Positions 19,477-28,119 of a stretch of 64,000 nt of DNA are shown here, piece by piece; the first letter of the stretch is position 1, and each line of letters begins with the position of its first letter. The stretch is from Maricaulis salignorans (GTDB lineage Bacteria; Pseudomonadota; Alphaproteobacteria; Caulobacterales; Aquidulcibacteraceae): assembly GCA_945891505.1 (NCBI GenBank), contig CAMDDL010000005.1, positions 62,001-126,000 on the forward strand. Direction: 5' to 3'. Made by a program: the position numbers and the translations under genes. A model generated the notes under the pieces. It saw only the letters and a program-made list of their open reading frames with translations, had not been told where the DNA came from and did not search any database.

Positions 19477-20141
19477 TTACCAGCATATTTGATCGAGCAG
19501 CCATAAGCCGACGTCGCGCGGATGGCGGGGGTTTGTTTGCTTTTGACGGCCGTGATGGCTTCACGCACATAATTTCGGGGGACAGCCCCGGCTGGCGGGA
19601 CGGCGCGGGGTTGATCGTCTATCGCGCCGGCATAGGCAATGCGGCCTGTTTCATCGATCACAAACATATGCGGCGTTGTCCGGGCACCAAACGCCTTGCC
19701 GACCACGCCGGTTGGGTCCAGCACTTTGGCAGTGGGTTTTGATCCTTTTTCGGCCGTGAAATAATCCGCGCCGCGGCTATCCTGATAGCCTTGCTTGCCG
19801 GGTGCCGAGGAGAAGATCGTCAGCCACACGACGCCGTCTTTGAGGGCTGATGCTTGCACCGCTTGCATAGAACCGCTGCTATAGTGGCGGGCAACATAAG
19901 GGCACTCAAAATTCGTCCATTCGAGCACGACGATTTTGCCGCGATAGGCGCTTAAGTTAAACTTGAGCCCAGTTGTGTCCTGCATTGAGATGCTAGGGGC
20001 CATGGCACCCGGTACAGGGGGAACACCCTTGGTCTTGGGGTGAGAGTTGGGCTCGGTCGGGGAATAGATGCCGCCCGCCTGCGTATCGACCCAAGTGAAG
20101 CTCGCCAAAGCAAGGGCGGCTGTCAGCCAAACAATTCTCAT
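19473..20141 (-). CDS. exported redoxin (thioredoxin-fold) protein
   Basis: ATG at 20141 has AGGAGGAG upstream; an in-frame GTG at 20147 overlaps that site and is rejected. The 222-residue product has a signal peptide ([16 protein letters not shown]), then an AhpC/TSA-type thioredoxin fold. The active-site segment is [15 protein letters not shown], with one cysteine instead of CxxC, then [19 protein letters not shown]-terminal YGCSIKY motif supplies a second cysteine, as in the known redoxin subfamily ending YGCSVKY. It probably handles periplasmic thiols together with the DsbD-type protein encoded 11 bases upstream in the same operon. Confidence 0.85.
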   Translation of the reverse strand: MRIVWLTAALALASFTWVDTQAGGIYSPTEPNSHPKTKGVPPVPGAMAPSISMQDTTGLKFNLSAYRGKIVVLEWTNFECPYVARHYSSGSMQAVQASALKDGVVWLTIFSSAPGKQGYQDSRGADYFTAEKGSKPTAKVLDPTGVVGKAFGARTTPHMFVIDETGRIAYAGAIDDQPRAVPPAGAVPRNYVREAITAVKSKQTPAIRATSAYGCSIKYAGN

Positions 20142-20152
20142 CGGCACTCCTC

Positions 20153-22255
20153 CTATTGCAGAGCGGATTTGATCACCTCTGCGCTGAGTATTTGCGGTAG
20201 GATCTGGGGTTCTGCCACCCCCGGCTTATAGACGAGATATAGGGGTACACCCACGCGTCCGTGGCTTGCCAGCGCTTGAGCGATCACATCATCGCGACTG
20301 GTCCAGTCTGCCACCAGATAGACCGCCTTGTCGCCATTTAAGGCCTTGCGCACGGCAGGATCCGCAAAGACGGTGACTTCATTGACCTTACAGGTCACGC
20401 ACCAGTCTGCCGTGAAATTGACAAAGACGGTCTTGCCTTCCTGCTGCAGTGCTTCGACACGGGCATGGGTCCAAGGCTCGCCGCCGAAACTTGACGAAGC
20501 GGCGCCAGTGGCCATTGCGGGGGCTTGGGTGACATAAGTACCAGCGCCAACAAGGCCTGCGACTAAGATCATCAGGGCGATGGCGCGCCCCTTGTGCCCC
20601 GGCCAGGTCCGCCAAATCCAAACGGCAAGGCCAGCAGCCAAGACACCGCCCAAGGCCGCCAGAACCCCTGCTTGACCCACTTGGGCGCTGCTGACCCAGA
20701 TCAGCCAGATGGCGGTGGCAAACATGGGGAAGGACAAAGCCTCGCGGAGGCGGCTCATCCAAGCCCCCGGCCGTGGCAAAGCCCGCATCAGGTCCGGCAT
20801 GAAGGTCAGCGCGACAAAGGGTGCTGCAAAGCCTAACCCCAAGGCTGCAAACACACTTAAGGCCCCAATCGCAGGCTGAGTAGCGGCAAAACCTAAGGCC
20901 ACACCCATGAAGGGCGCCGTGCAAGGTGCAGCGACCACGACAGCCAAAACGCCTGTAAAGAACGAACCTGTATGTCCACTCTTGCTCGCAAGGCCTGTGC
21001 CTGCACCCTGCAGCGAGGTACCAATCTCATAAAAGCCCAACAAGTTGAACCCGATCAGAACCATCAAAACCGCAAGCCCGACAATAATGGCGGGCGATTG
21101 CAGCTGAAAGCCCCAGCCAACGGCCATGCCAGCGGCCTTCAGGCCAATCAGCAAGCCTGCTAGCCCAAGGAAACTCGCGAGCACGCCAAAGCCGTACCAC
21201 AGGCCGTGGGTACGCGCTTCGGCCGTATCCCCGTGCGAAGCTTCCAATAGGCCCAAGGCCTTCATGGATAGGATCGGGAAGACACAGGGCATCAGGTTCA
21301 AAATTAGGCCGCCTAGAAAGGCGAAGAATAGGGCCTGTAACAGTCCAACGTCGGCACCACCCACCCCCTTCGGCCCCGCCGTATCTGACATTGGGGCTGC
21401 TGCGATCAGCTCAGCCTTAAGGCTAAAGGCTTTGGCATTTCTGCCCTCACCAATCACCAAAATGCCCTCAAACGGGCCTACAAACGGGTCGGGCAAGGAT
21501 TTGGACTTCGTAAGGTTAAGGCCAAAGCCATCCTTGCCACGCACAAATTCTTGCGGTGCCGCAAAATCCACGAGCGCACCGAGCTTAAGTTCATAAGGGA
21601 AGAAATAAGCCTTGCCGTCCGCTGGCACGCCCGTGACCACCAATTGCAAGCCACTAGCGCCCAAATCCGTCAGATGCGCCTTGTCGGGCAAAGGCTTGGG
21701 TTGGTCGGCGAGTGCCGCTTGGATAGCTGAGGCGTCGCCACTGTCGCGCTTGGCAGCTTCAACGGGCAGATTGATCGCCACACTGCCTTCGCCCGGAATA
21801 CAGACATCGGCGCATTCCAGCCAAGTGGCATCCACCTTGAGCGAGAGGGTGGTGCCGGGCTTGGCCGACGTCGGAACTTGAACCTCTACCGGTAAGACCA
21901 CCGATTTTGAAAAGCCGTAATTGACCAGAGGGCCAAACGGGATAGCGGTGGGGGCTGGCCATTTGATCTCGCCCGCTTTCACGCCCTCGGGCAATGTCCA
22001 ATTCAGGTAGGTAGGTTCGCCGGAATCGCCGGGGTTGCGCCAATAAGTATGCCAGTCTGGAGCAATTTTTTGCTGGATGGCGACATGAAAGACGTCACCT
22101 GGTTGAACCGCTGCCCGCGCGCTGATCAAGGTGATCTCAACATTTTGCGAGCTGGCGCTGATACCTATTGGCGCTGAAACACCGGCCGGAACTTGCGCCT
22201 GCGCGAAGCCAACCCACGAGAGCAAGAGCCAGAGAGCTAAGAGTGCGCGTTTCAT
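20153..22255 (-). CDS. dsbD: DsbD-family protein-disulfide reductase
   Basis: The product has 700 residues. Order: signal peptide (about 1-20), a periplasmic beta domain (about 25-270), the DsbD/CcdA-type transmembrane domain with eight or so helices (about 300-560; GLILNLMPCVFPILSMKALG and VVVAAPCTAPFMGVALGF carry the paired membrane cysteines), and a C-terminal periplasmic thioredoxin domain with WCVTC (about 605-700). It moves electrons from cytoplasmic thioredoxin to periplasmic partners. The N-terminal domain resembles the DsbD/ScsB variety common in alphaproteobacteria. AAAGGA lies before the start. It is the first gene of a pair with the redoxin. Confidence 0.9.
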   Translation of the reverse strand: MKRALLALWLLLSWVGFAQAQVPAGVSAPIGISASSQNVEITLISARAAVQPGDVFHVAIQQKIAPDWHTYWRNPGDSGEPTYLNWTLPEGVKAGEIKWPAPTAIPFGPLVNYGFSKSVVLPVEVQVPTSAKPGTTLSLKVDATWLECADVCIPGEGSVAINLPVEAAKRDSGDASAIQAALADQPKPLPDKAHLTDLGASGLQLVVTGVPADGKAYFFPYELKLGALVDFAAPQEFVRGKDGFGLNLTKSKSLPDPFVGPFEGILVIGEGRNAKAFSLKAELIAAAPMSDTAGPKGVGGADVGLLQALFFAFLGGLILNLMPCVFPILSMKALGLLEASHGDTAEARTHGLWYGFGVLASFLGLAGLLIGLKAAGMAVGWGFQLQSPAIIVGLAVLMVLIGFNLLGFYEIGTSLQGAGTGLASKSGHTGSFFTGVLAVVVAAPCTAPFMGVALGFAATQPAIGALSVFAALGLGFAAPFVALTFMPDLMRALPRPGAWMSRLREALSFPMFATAIWLIWVSSAQVGQAGVLAALGGVLAAGLAVWIWRTWPGHKGRAIALMILVAGLVGAGTYVTQAPAMATGAASSSFGGEPWTHARVEALQQEGKTVFVNFTADWCVTCKVNEVTVFADPAVRKALNGDKAVYLVADWTSRDDVIAQALASHGRVGVPLYLVYKPGVAEPQILPQILSAEVIKSALQ

Positions 22256-22441
22256 GCAGAAAGTCCTTTTCCACCGCTACTTAGCGTCCTTCGCGGTGCT
22301 GGCCAATGGTGTGGGTCTGGGTCGCGCAGGAAAACGCTGTCGAGATTGAAACTAGGGCTGGAAAAAGCAGGCGAAACAAACCACCGTTAGCGCTTCGGTC
22401 CTGAAACCTTAACTGGGTCCGAAAACGGAAAGGACTTCTGC

Positions 22442-22903
22442 GTGAGCATTTTGCCGAGACAACCGGGTTGGTGGTTTGAAGACATCATCGTCGGGCGAAC
22501 CTATGATTTCGGTGCAGCTTTGGTGAGCGCGGAAGATATCACCCTGTTTCATGAGCGTTTTGCGCCCAACCTACCTCTGAAGGCCAGCGAACAAGGGCGC
22601 GAAGGGGCGGGGCCGCGCGCCGCTGAAAGCCATATTTATGCCCTCTGGCGGCGCATGTTGTGGGAAGAAACCCGTGAATGGCCCGTGCTGCAACGCTTGG
22701 GACAAGATGCGCTGCGCTATTATAAAGCGGCCTATGCCGGGGAAGAATTATCCGTCCGCCTGACGTTCCTAGCGACCGAAGACCGCAACGACCGCGAAGG
22801 CGTGCTGACGGCCAGCCACGAAGTGCAAGATCAAGATGGCTTGCTTGTCATGAGTGTCATGACCCGCACGTTGATGGCCAAGCGGCCAGCGAAAGCGGGC
22901 TGA
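22442..22903 (+). CDS. MaoC-like hot-dog fold acyl dehydratase
   Basis: The start is GTG at 22442 with AAAGGA upstream. The 153-residue product opens with QPGWWFEDIIVGRTYDFGAALVSAEDITLFHERFAP, a MaoC/NodN hydratase pattern (entry strand followed by an Asp-x-x-x-Phe helix). It continues with DALRYYKAAYAGEELSVRLTFLATEDR and VLTASHEVQDQDGLLVMSVMTRTLM, the usual hot-dog strands. The catalytic Asp/His pair is not fully clear, so the activity is uncertain. It is a single gene between divergent dsbD and convergent dnaJ; the stop codons of it and dnaJ abut. Confidence 0.65.
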   Translation: MSILPRQPGWWFEDIIVGRTYDFGAALVSAEDITLFHERFAPNLPLKASEQGREGAGPRAAESHIYALWRRMLWEETREWPVLQRLGQDALRYYKAAYAGEELSVRLTFLATEDRNDREGVLTASHEVQDQDGLLVMSVMTRTLMAKRPAKAG

Positions 22904-24046
22904 TCACTCCGTCCCGGTCACCTTGTCCCAAAAGCCCTTGGCTTTATCGAAGAAGCCTGTGTGCTCGGGGTGGCTCTTCTCGCCACATTCTCCGGCAAAC
23001 TCGCGCAACAGCTCCTTTTGACGGGCTGACAGGCTGCGCGGAGTTTCGACGAATAGTTCGACATGCATATCGCCACGCAGCGCCGATTTCAGGGTCGTCA
23101 TGCCGTGATGGCGCAAGCGGATGCGACGGCCGGTTTGGCTGCCTTCTGGGATATCCAGCTCAGCCTTGCCGCCATCAATCGTAGGCACTTCGATCTTACC
23201 GCCTAAGGCCGCCGTCGTCATGGTGACAGGGATGCGGCAATAGAGCGTCGGACCATCGCGCTCGAATAGCTCATGCTTGTTGACCGACAAGAAGACATAA
23301 AGGTCGCCGCGTGGGCCGCCGCGCGCGCCCAACTCACCTTCACCCGTCAAACGCACCCGCGTGCCATCTTCGACGCCAGCCGGGATTGCAACTGAAAGCG
23401 TGCGATCCACTTGCTTGGTGCCGTGGCCGTGGCAGGACTTACAGGGCTTTTTGATGATGGTGCCGCGCCCATGACAGGTTGGGCAGGTCCGTTGCATCAT
23501 GAAGAAGCCCTGTTGAGCACGCACTTGGCCCGTACCGCTACAGGTGGGGCAAACTTCCGGGCGGGTGCCGGGCTCTGCGCCAGAGCCGTCGCAGACTTCG
23601 CACACCTGATTGGCGGGGATGTTAAGTTCTGCATCCTTGCCCCGGAAGGCTTCTTCTAGGGTGATCTCAAAATCATAGCGCAGGTCTGCGCCGCGTGCTG
23701 GGCCTGCACGCTGTTGCGTGCGCCGACCACCAAATACTTCGCCGAAAATGTCGCCAAAAACGGACTCGAAAATATCGCCTGCATCGCCTTGGAAGCCGCC
23801 GCCGCCGCCGCCGCCCATGCCGCCATTGAGGCCAGCCTTGCCATAACGATCATAGACCGCGCGTTTTTGTGGGTCCGATAATGCCGCATAGGCTTCATTG
23901 ATTTCTTTGAATTTTGCCTCAGCCTCGGCATTGCCGGAGTTCTTATCGGGGTGCCATTGCATGGCTTTTTTATAGTAGGCGCTCTTCAGCGTGGCCCCAT
24001 CCGCATCGCGGGCTACGCCCAGAAGATCATAATAATCGTCGCTCAT
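22904..24046 (-). CDS. dnaJ: chaperone protein DnaJ
   Basis: The product has 380 residues and the full type I layout. The J domain (1-70) has HPDKN. A Gly/Phe-rich linker (about 72-95, GGMGGGGGGGFQGD) follows. The zinc-finger domain (about 130-215) has four CxxCxGxG-type repeats (CEVCDGSG, CPTCSGTG, CPTCHGRG, CKSCHGHG). The C-terminal substrate-binding domains follow. It stimulates DnaK ATPase and delivers unfolded proteins. It lies 195 bases downstream of dnaK with a strong hairpin between them. Confidence 0.97.
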   Translation of the reverse strand: MSDDYYDLLGVARDADGATLKSAYYKKAMQWHPDKNSGNAEAEAKFKEINEAYAALSDPQKRAVYDRYGKAGLNGGMGGGGGGGFQGDAGDIFESVFGDIFGEVFGGRRTQQRAGPARGADLRYDFEITLEEAFRGKDAELNIPANQVCEVCDGSGAEPGTRPEVCPTCSGTGQVRAQQGFFMMQRTCPTCHGRGTIIKKPCKSCHGHGTKQVDRTLSVAIPAGVEDGTRVRLTGEGELGARGGPRGDLYVFLSVNKHELFERDGPTLYCRIPVTMTTAALGGKIEVPTIDGGKAELDIPEGSQTGRRIRLRHHGMTTLKSALRGDMHVELFVETPRSLSARQKELLREFAGECGEKSHPEHTGFFDKAKGFWDKVTGTE

Positions 24047-24180
24047 AGGATCCCCGAATTAGAGCAGGTAAATGGCTAGAAGAGGCTCTGTGTCGGCTAG
24101 GCGTGTTGACCACGGGCACCAGCGGGCACTTGGGGCTTGGTTCGAGGATGGCAGAGGCGGCGCATCCACAAACCAAGGCC

Positions 24181-24240
24181 CGAAGCGAACCCCCCATGCA
24201 AACGAACCAGAAAGGCCAAATTGCTTGGGGGGTTGTTTCG
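24181..24240 (-). other. long hairpin in the dnaK-dnaJ intergenic region
   Basis: AACCCCCCATGCAA (24189-24202) pairs with TTGCTTGGGGGGTT (24221-24234) with one mismatch, extended by CGAAGC / GTTTCG at the base. It begins right after the dnaK stop codon. There is no T run after it on the minus strand, so a classical terminator is unlikely; an mRNA-stabilising or attenuating element that lowers dnaJ relative to dnaK is an inference. Confidence 0.6.
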
Positions 24241-24241
24241 A

Positions 24242-26140
24242 TTACTTCTTGTCGTCGGTGACGTCTTCGAAGTCTGCGTCGACAACGCCGTCGTCGCCTG
24301 CATCTTTTTTGGCATCAGCTTCTGCCGCACCGGCTTGTTGCTCGGCATACATGGCTTCACCAATTTTCATGGCGGCTTGCATCAGAGCTTGGGTCTTGGC
24401 TTGGATGTCTTCAACATCTTCACCCAAAGCGGCTTCCTTCGTTGCAGCGACTGCGGCTTCAATGGCTTCGCGATCAGCGACTTCCAGCTTGGTGCCAAAC
24501 TCGCCCAATTGCTTTTCAACCATATGGACGGAGCTTTCAGCACCATTCTTGGCTTCTACCAAGTCGCGCTTCTTCTTGTCGGCGTCGGCATTTGCCTCTG
24601 CGTCCTTGATCATCTGATCAATATCGGCATCGGACAGACCGCCATTGGCTTGAATGCGGATCGATTGCTCTTTGTTGGTTGCCTTATCCTTTGCCGAGAC
24701 CGACACGATGCCGTTGGCGTCAATGTCAAAGGTCACTTCAATTTGGGGCACACCGCTTGGCGCAGGTGGGATGCCGACGAGGTCGAATTGGCCGAGCGAC
24801 TTGTTGTCGGCTGCCATGTCGCGTTCGCCTTGGAACACGCGGATGGTCACGGCGGACTGGTTGTCATCAGCGGTCGAGAAGACTTGGCTCTTCTTGGTTG
24901 GGATGGTGGTGTTGCGCTCGATCAAGCGGGTAAAGATACCGCCCTTGGTTTCGATGCCCAAAGACAATGGCGTTACGTCCAGCAACAACACGTCTTTGAC
25001 GTCGCCTTGCAGAACGCCTGCTTGGATCGCCGCACCCAAAGCCACCACTTCGTCTGGGTTCACACCCTTATGTGGCTCTTTGCCGAAGAATTGCTTCACC
25101 GCTTCTTGGACCTTTGGCATGCGGGTCATGCCGCCGACCAACACGACTTCATCAATGTCAGCCGCAGTCAGGCCAGCGTCTTTCAACGCGGCTTTGCAAG
25201 GATCGATCGTGCGCGAAACCAGATCATCGACCAAGGCTTCGAGCTTCGAGCGGGTCAATTTCAAGTTCAAGTGAAGTGGGCCGGTTGCGTCCATGGTGAT
25301 GAACGGCAGGTTCACTTCATATTGAGCCGTGGTCGACAGCTCTTTCTTTGCCTTTTCGGCTTCTTCCTTCAGACGTTGCAGCGCAAGCTTGTCATTGCGC
25401 AGGTCGACGCCTTTTTCCTTTTTGAACTCATCAGCCAGATAGTCGACGATGCGCATGTCGAAATCTTCCCCGCCGAGGAAGGTGTCGCCATTGGTGGAGC
25501 GCACTTCAAACACGCCATCGCCGATTTCAAGAACCGATACGTCGAAGGTACCACCGCCCAAGTCATAAACAGCGATGGTGCGGTTGCCGCCTTTGTCCAT
25601 GCCGTAAGCCAAAGCCGCAGCAGTTGGCTCGTTGATGATGCGCAACACTTCAAGGCCGGCGATCTTGCCTGCATCCTTGGTGGCTTGGCGCTGAGCGTCG
25701 TTGAAATAAGCAGGAACGGTGATGACGGCCTGGGTCACGGTCTCGCCCAAATAGGCTTCCGCGGTTTCCTTCATCTTGGTCAGGATCATAGCCGAAATTT
25801 CAGAAGGGCTGTAATCCTTGTCGCGGCCTGTCACATAGGCGTCGCCGCTAGGGCCCTTGGCGATCTTGTAGGGAACCAGATTGATGTCCTTCTTGACCAT
25901 CGGGTCGTCAAACGTGCGGCCGACAAGGCGCTTGATGGCGAAGAAGGTTTGTTCTGGGTTGGTGACAGCTTGACGGCGAGCTGGTTGGCCGATCAGGCGC
26001 TCCCCATCTGCAGCAAAGGCGACGACCGACGGCGTGGTGCGCGCACCTTCAGAGTTTTCAATCACTTTGGCTGTTTTGCCGTCCATGATGGCTACGCAGG
26101 AATTGGTGGTCCCGAGGTCGATACCGATGACTTTGCTCAT
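24242..26140 (-). CDS. dnaK: chaperone protein DnaK (Hsp70)
   Basis: ATG at 26140 ([21 protein letters not shown]) has AAGGGA upstream; an in-frame TTG three codons earlier is unlikely. The 632-residue product has the ATPase domain ([47 protein letters not shown]), the substrate-binding domain ([14 protein letters not shown]) and the alpha-helical lid, and ends in an acidic tail ([17 protein letters not shown]). It is the major heat-shock chaperone of the cytoplasm. grpE is not adjacent. A heat-shock promoter candidate lies at 26254-26281. Confidence 0.98.
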   Translation of the reverse strand: MSKVIGIDLGTTNSCVAIMDGKTAKVIENSEGARTTPSVVAFAADGERLIGQPARRQAVTNPEQTFFAIKRLVGRTFDDPMVKKDINLVPYKIAKGPSGDAYVTGRDKDYSPSEISAMILTKMKETAEAYLGETVTQAVITVPAYFNDAQRQATKDAGKIAGLEVLRIINEPTAAALAYGMDKGGNRTIAVYDLGGGTFDVSVLEIGDGVFEVRSTNGDTFLGGEDFDMRIVDYLADEFKKEKGVDLRNDKLALQRLKEEAEKAKKELSTTAQYEVNLPFITMDATGPLHLNLKLTRSKLEALVDDLVSRTIDPCKAALKDAGLTAADIDEVVLVGGMTRMPKVQEAVKQFFGKEPHKGVNPDEVVALGAAIQAGVLQGDVKDVLLLDVTPLSLGIETKGGIFTRLIERNTTIPTKKSQVFSTADDNQSAVTIRVFQGERDMAADNKSLGQFDLVGIPPAPSGVPQIEVTFDIDANGIVSVSAKDKATNKEQSIRIQANGGLSDADIDQMIKDAEANADADKKKRDLVEAKNGAESSVHMVEKQLGEFGTKLEVADREAIEAAVAATKEAALGEDVEDIQAKTQALMQAAMKIGEAMYAEQQAGAAEADAKKDAGDDGVVDADFEDVTDDKK

Positions 26141-26253
26141 GTTCTTCAAGTCCCTTAAAAGCGGACACCGATCTTTTTGTCCCCCATGCGGAAGCCCAAA
26201 AGAACGGCTATGTTGTTTTGTCAGTAAAATGCCCGTGAAGGGCGCTGAGGCTC

Positions 26254-26281
26254 ATATGGTGTCACTCTGTTGGACCGCAAG
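26254..26281 (-). promoter_or_regulatory. candidate sigma32 (heat-shock) promoter of dnaK
   Basis: On the minus strand CTTGCG (26281-26276) is followed after 16 bases by CCATAT (26259-26254). This resembles the alphaproteobacterial heat-shock pattern of CTTG and C-C/T-ATAT. It would give a leader of about 110 bases before dnaK. The match is partial. Confidence 0.4.
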
Positions 26282-26289
26282 GTTAGAAG

Positions 26290-26910
26290 GTGAAATGCGT
26301 GCGCAACCAATTGCATTCGGGTTTTGACTTCTATCCCGCCTATCTGGATCGGGCCGCGCAAGAAGTCCTACTGGCGACCCTTACGCCCTTGATCGTGCTC
26401 GCGCCCTTCTACCGTCCGACCATGCCGAAAACGGGAAAAGCCTTCAGCGTCGAGATGACCAATCTGGGTCCACTCGGCTGGGTTTCAGACCGCGATGGTG
26501 GCTATCGTTATCAAGATACACATCCTGTTACAGGCCAAGCGTGGCCCGCTATTCCGCAAGTCCTTCTCGACCTCTGGCAGGCGGTAGCCGAGTACCCAGC
26601 TTTGCCGCAAGCGTGCCTCGTTAATCTCTATCGCGACGGGGCCAAAATGGGCCTGCACGTCGATGGCGATGAGCAGGATCGCGCCGCCCCTGTCGTGTCC
26701 ATCTCCTTAGGCGACAGCGCATTGTTTCGCCTCGGCGGGGCGCAGCGCGGTGGGCCGACGTCGTCTTTAAAGCTGAGCTCGGGCGATGTGGTCGTTTTGG
26801 GTGGAGCGTCGCGGCACTTCTATCATGGCATTGACCGCGTCCTGTCGGGCTCCTCTACCTTGGTGCCGGGCGGTGGGCGGATCAATTTGACGATGCGGGT
26901 GGTGGGTTAG
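26290..26910 (+). CDS. alkB: AlkB-type alpha-ketoglutarate-dependent dioxygenase
   Basis: The product has 206 residues. The double-stranded beta-helix has the Fe(II) ligands HVD (MGLHVDGDE) and the distal His in FYHGIDRV, plus the 2-oxoglutarate Arg pair region GGGRINLTMR. LVNLYRDGAKMGLHVD and VSISLGDSALFRLGG are strong AlkB signatures. It repairs N1-methyladenine and N3-methylcytosine in DNA/RNA by oxidative demethylation. The start is GTG at 26290; another GTG three codons later has better spacing to AGAAGG and cannot be excluded. It diverges from dnaK. Confidence 0.92.
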   Translation: MKCVRNQLHSGFDFYPAYLDRAAQEVLLATLTPLIVLAPFYRPTMPKTGKAFSVEMTNLGPLGWVSDRDGGYRYQDTHPVTGQAWPAIPQVLLDLWQAVAEYPALPQACLVNLYRDGAKMGLHVDGDEQDRAAPVVSISLGDSALFRLGGAQRGGPTSSLKLSSGDVVVLGGASRHFYHGIDRVLSGSSTLVPGGGRINLTMRVVG

Positions 26911-26921
26911 GAGCCCCCGTC

Positions 26922-28046
26922 TCAATCTCCACCCCGCTCCGCCGCCAAATATTCGCGCGAGCGCATTTCATAGAGGCGCGAGGCGGTGCGTTCGAATTCA
27001 AAGGCTTGGTCGCCGGTGCCGTACAGGCGATCGGGCTCGGCTTCGGCACTCATGATCAGCTTGGTTTTATTCTCATAGAGCGCGTCGATCAGCGTGCGGA
27101 AGCGGGCGGCCTCGTTGCGCTTTTCGGGGCCCATGATGGGGACACCATCTAGCATCAGGGTCTCAAACCGTTTGGCGAGCGCTAAATAATCACTGGCCCC
27201 AAGGGCTGCAACGCATAAATCCTCAAAGCTCATGCGGGCGCAACCCGCTGCGGCGCGTGCGACCTTTACCTCCCGGCCAGAGACGATCAGCGACGTGGGG
27301 CGGGGTTGGGCACCTTGGGTCAGGGCCGTCCAAGCTTGGTCCATGGCGGCGAAGGCACGGCCGTCGAGCGGGCTATGATAGACGGGCTGGCTTTCGAGCC
27401 GCGCGAGGCGGTAATCGCGCTGGCCGTCGAGGGCATGCAGCTCCAACTTTTCTTCCAGCATGGCGATGAAAGGCAAGAAAAGTTGGCGATTGATGCCGTT
27501 CTTGTAGAGTTCACGTGGATGGCGGTTCGAGGTAGCGACCACGACTACTTGGCGCATCCATAATTGTTCAAACAAGCGGCCTAGGATCATGGCGTCAGCA
27601 ATGTCGGTCACTTGAAATTCGTCAAAGCATAAAAGCCAGGCTTCTGACGCGATGGCTTTAGCGACTGGTGGGATCGGGTCGTCGCCCGCGCCTTTGACAA
27701 AATGGGCCTGTTGCTTGCGCTCTTGCGTGCTCATCGCCCGCCAAGCATTCACGCCAGCATGCACCTCGGCCATGAACTCATGGAAGTGGACGCGTCTTTT
27801 CTTTTCTACCGGGGCTACCTCAAAGAAGAGGTCCATCAACATACTTTTGCCGCGCCCAACCCCGCCATAGAGATAAATGCCCTCCGGCGCAGGCTCTGGC
27901 CGGCCAAACAGGAACCGCGCTTTACCGGGTCGCCAGTCGTTGAGGCGGTTTTGCAAGACGCCCAAAAGTTCGACGGCTGCTGCTTGGGCTGGGTCAAAAG
28001 CGAGCAGGCCCTGTTCGGCCTTTTGGCGGTAGAGGTTGGTGATCAT
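26922..28046 (-). CDS. zapE: cell division protein ZapE (AFG1-like ATPase)
   Basis: ATG at 28046 (MITNLYRQKAEQGLLAFDPAQ) is preferred to an in-frame TTG at 28064. The 374-residue product has Walker A YGGVGRGKSMLMD and a Walker B-like LLCFDEFQVTD, with the family blocks RVHFHEFM and VVVATSNRHPRELYKNGINRQLFLPFI. AFG1/ZapE proteins are single-domain AAA-type ATPases that, in E. coli, destabilise FtsZ polymers under stress. A dispersed GC-rich repeat lies between it and the mmsA end. Confidence 0.93.
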   Translation of the reverse strand: MITNLYRQKAEQGLLAFDPAQAAAVELLGVLQNRLNDWRPGKARFLFGRPEPAPEGIYLYGGVGRGKSMLMDLFFEVAPVEKKRRVHFHEFMAEVHAGVNAWRAMSTQERKQQAHFVKGAGDDPIPPVAKAIASEAWLLCFDEFQVTDIADAMILGRLFEQLWMRQVVVVATSNRHPRELYKNGINRQLFLPFIAMLEEKLELHALDGQRDYRLARLESQPVYHSPLDGRAFAAMDQAWTALTQGAQPRPTSLIVSGREVKVARAAAGCARMSFEDLCVAALGASDYLALAKRFETLMLDGVPIMGPEKRNEAARFRTLIDALYENKTKLIMSAEAEPDRLYGTGDQAFEFERTASRLYEMRSREYLAAERGGD

Positions 28047-28066
28047 GGGGAAAGCACCACCCAATT

Positions 28067-28104
28067 ATCTCTCCTCTCCCCCAAAAGGGGCGAGGGGCTT
28101 TGTC
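28067..28104. repeat. GC-rich palindromic dispersed repeat, copy 1
   Basis: The core CTCTCCCCC-AAAA-GGGGCGAGGGG (about 28074-28099) is an imperfect palindrome. The same design, CCCCTCGCGCCC-AA-CGGGGGAGAGGGG, occurs at about 61880-61907. It resembles small dispersed repeats common in intergenic DNA of many Proteobacteria. Confidence 0.55.
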
Positions 28105-28119
28105 TTTGCGCGCTGCCCG

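Noticed and set aside
24137-26158. A 673-codon plus-strand reading frame opposite dnaK
   Set aside because: It is a mirror of the codon bias of dnaK on the other strand; no ribosome site or domain pattern is seen.
28067-28104. A terminator for mmsA or zapE
   Set aside because: It lies upstream of zapE and downstream of mmsA but has no T run, and its sequence recurs at 61.9 kb as a dispersed repeat.
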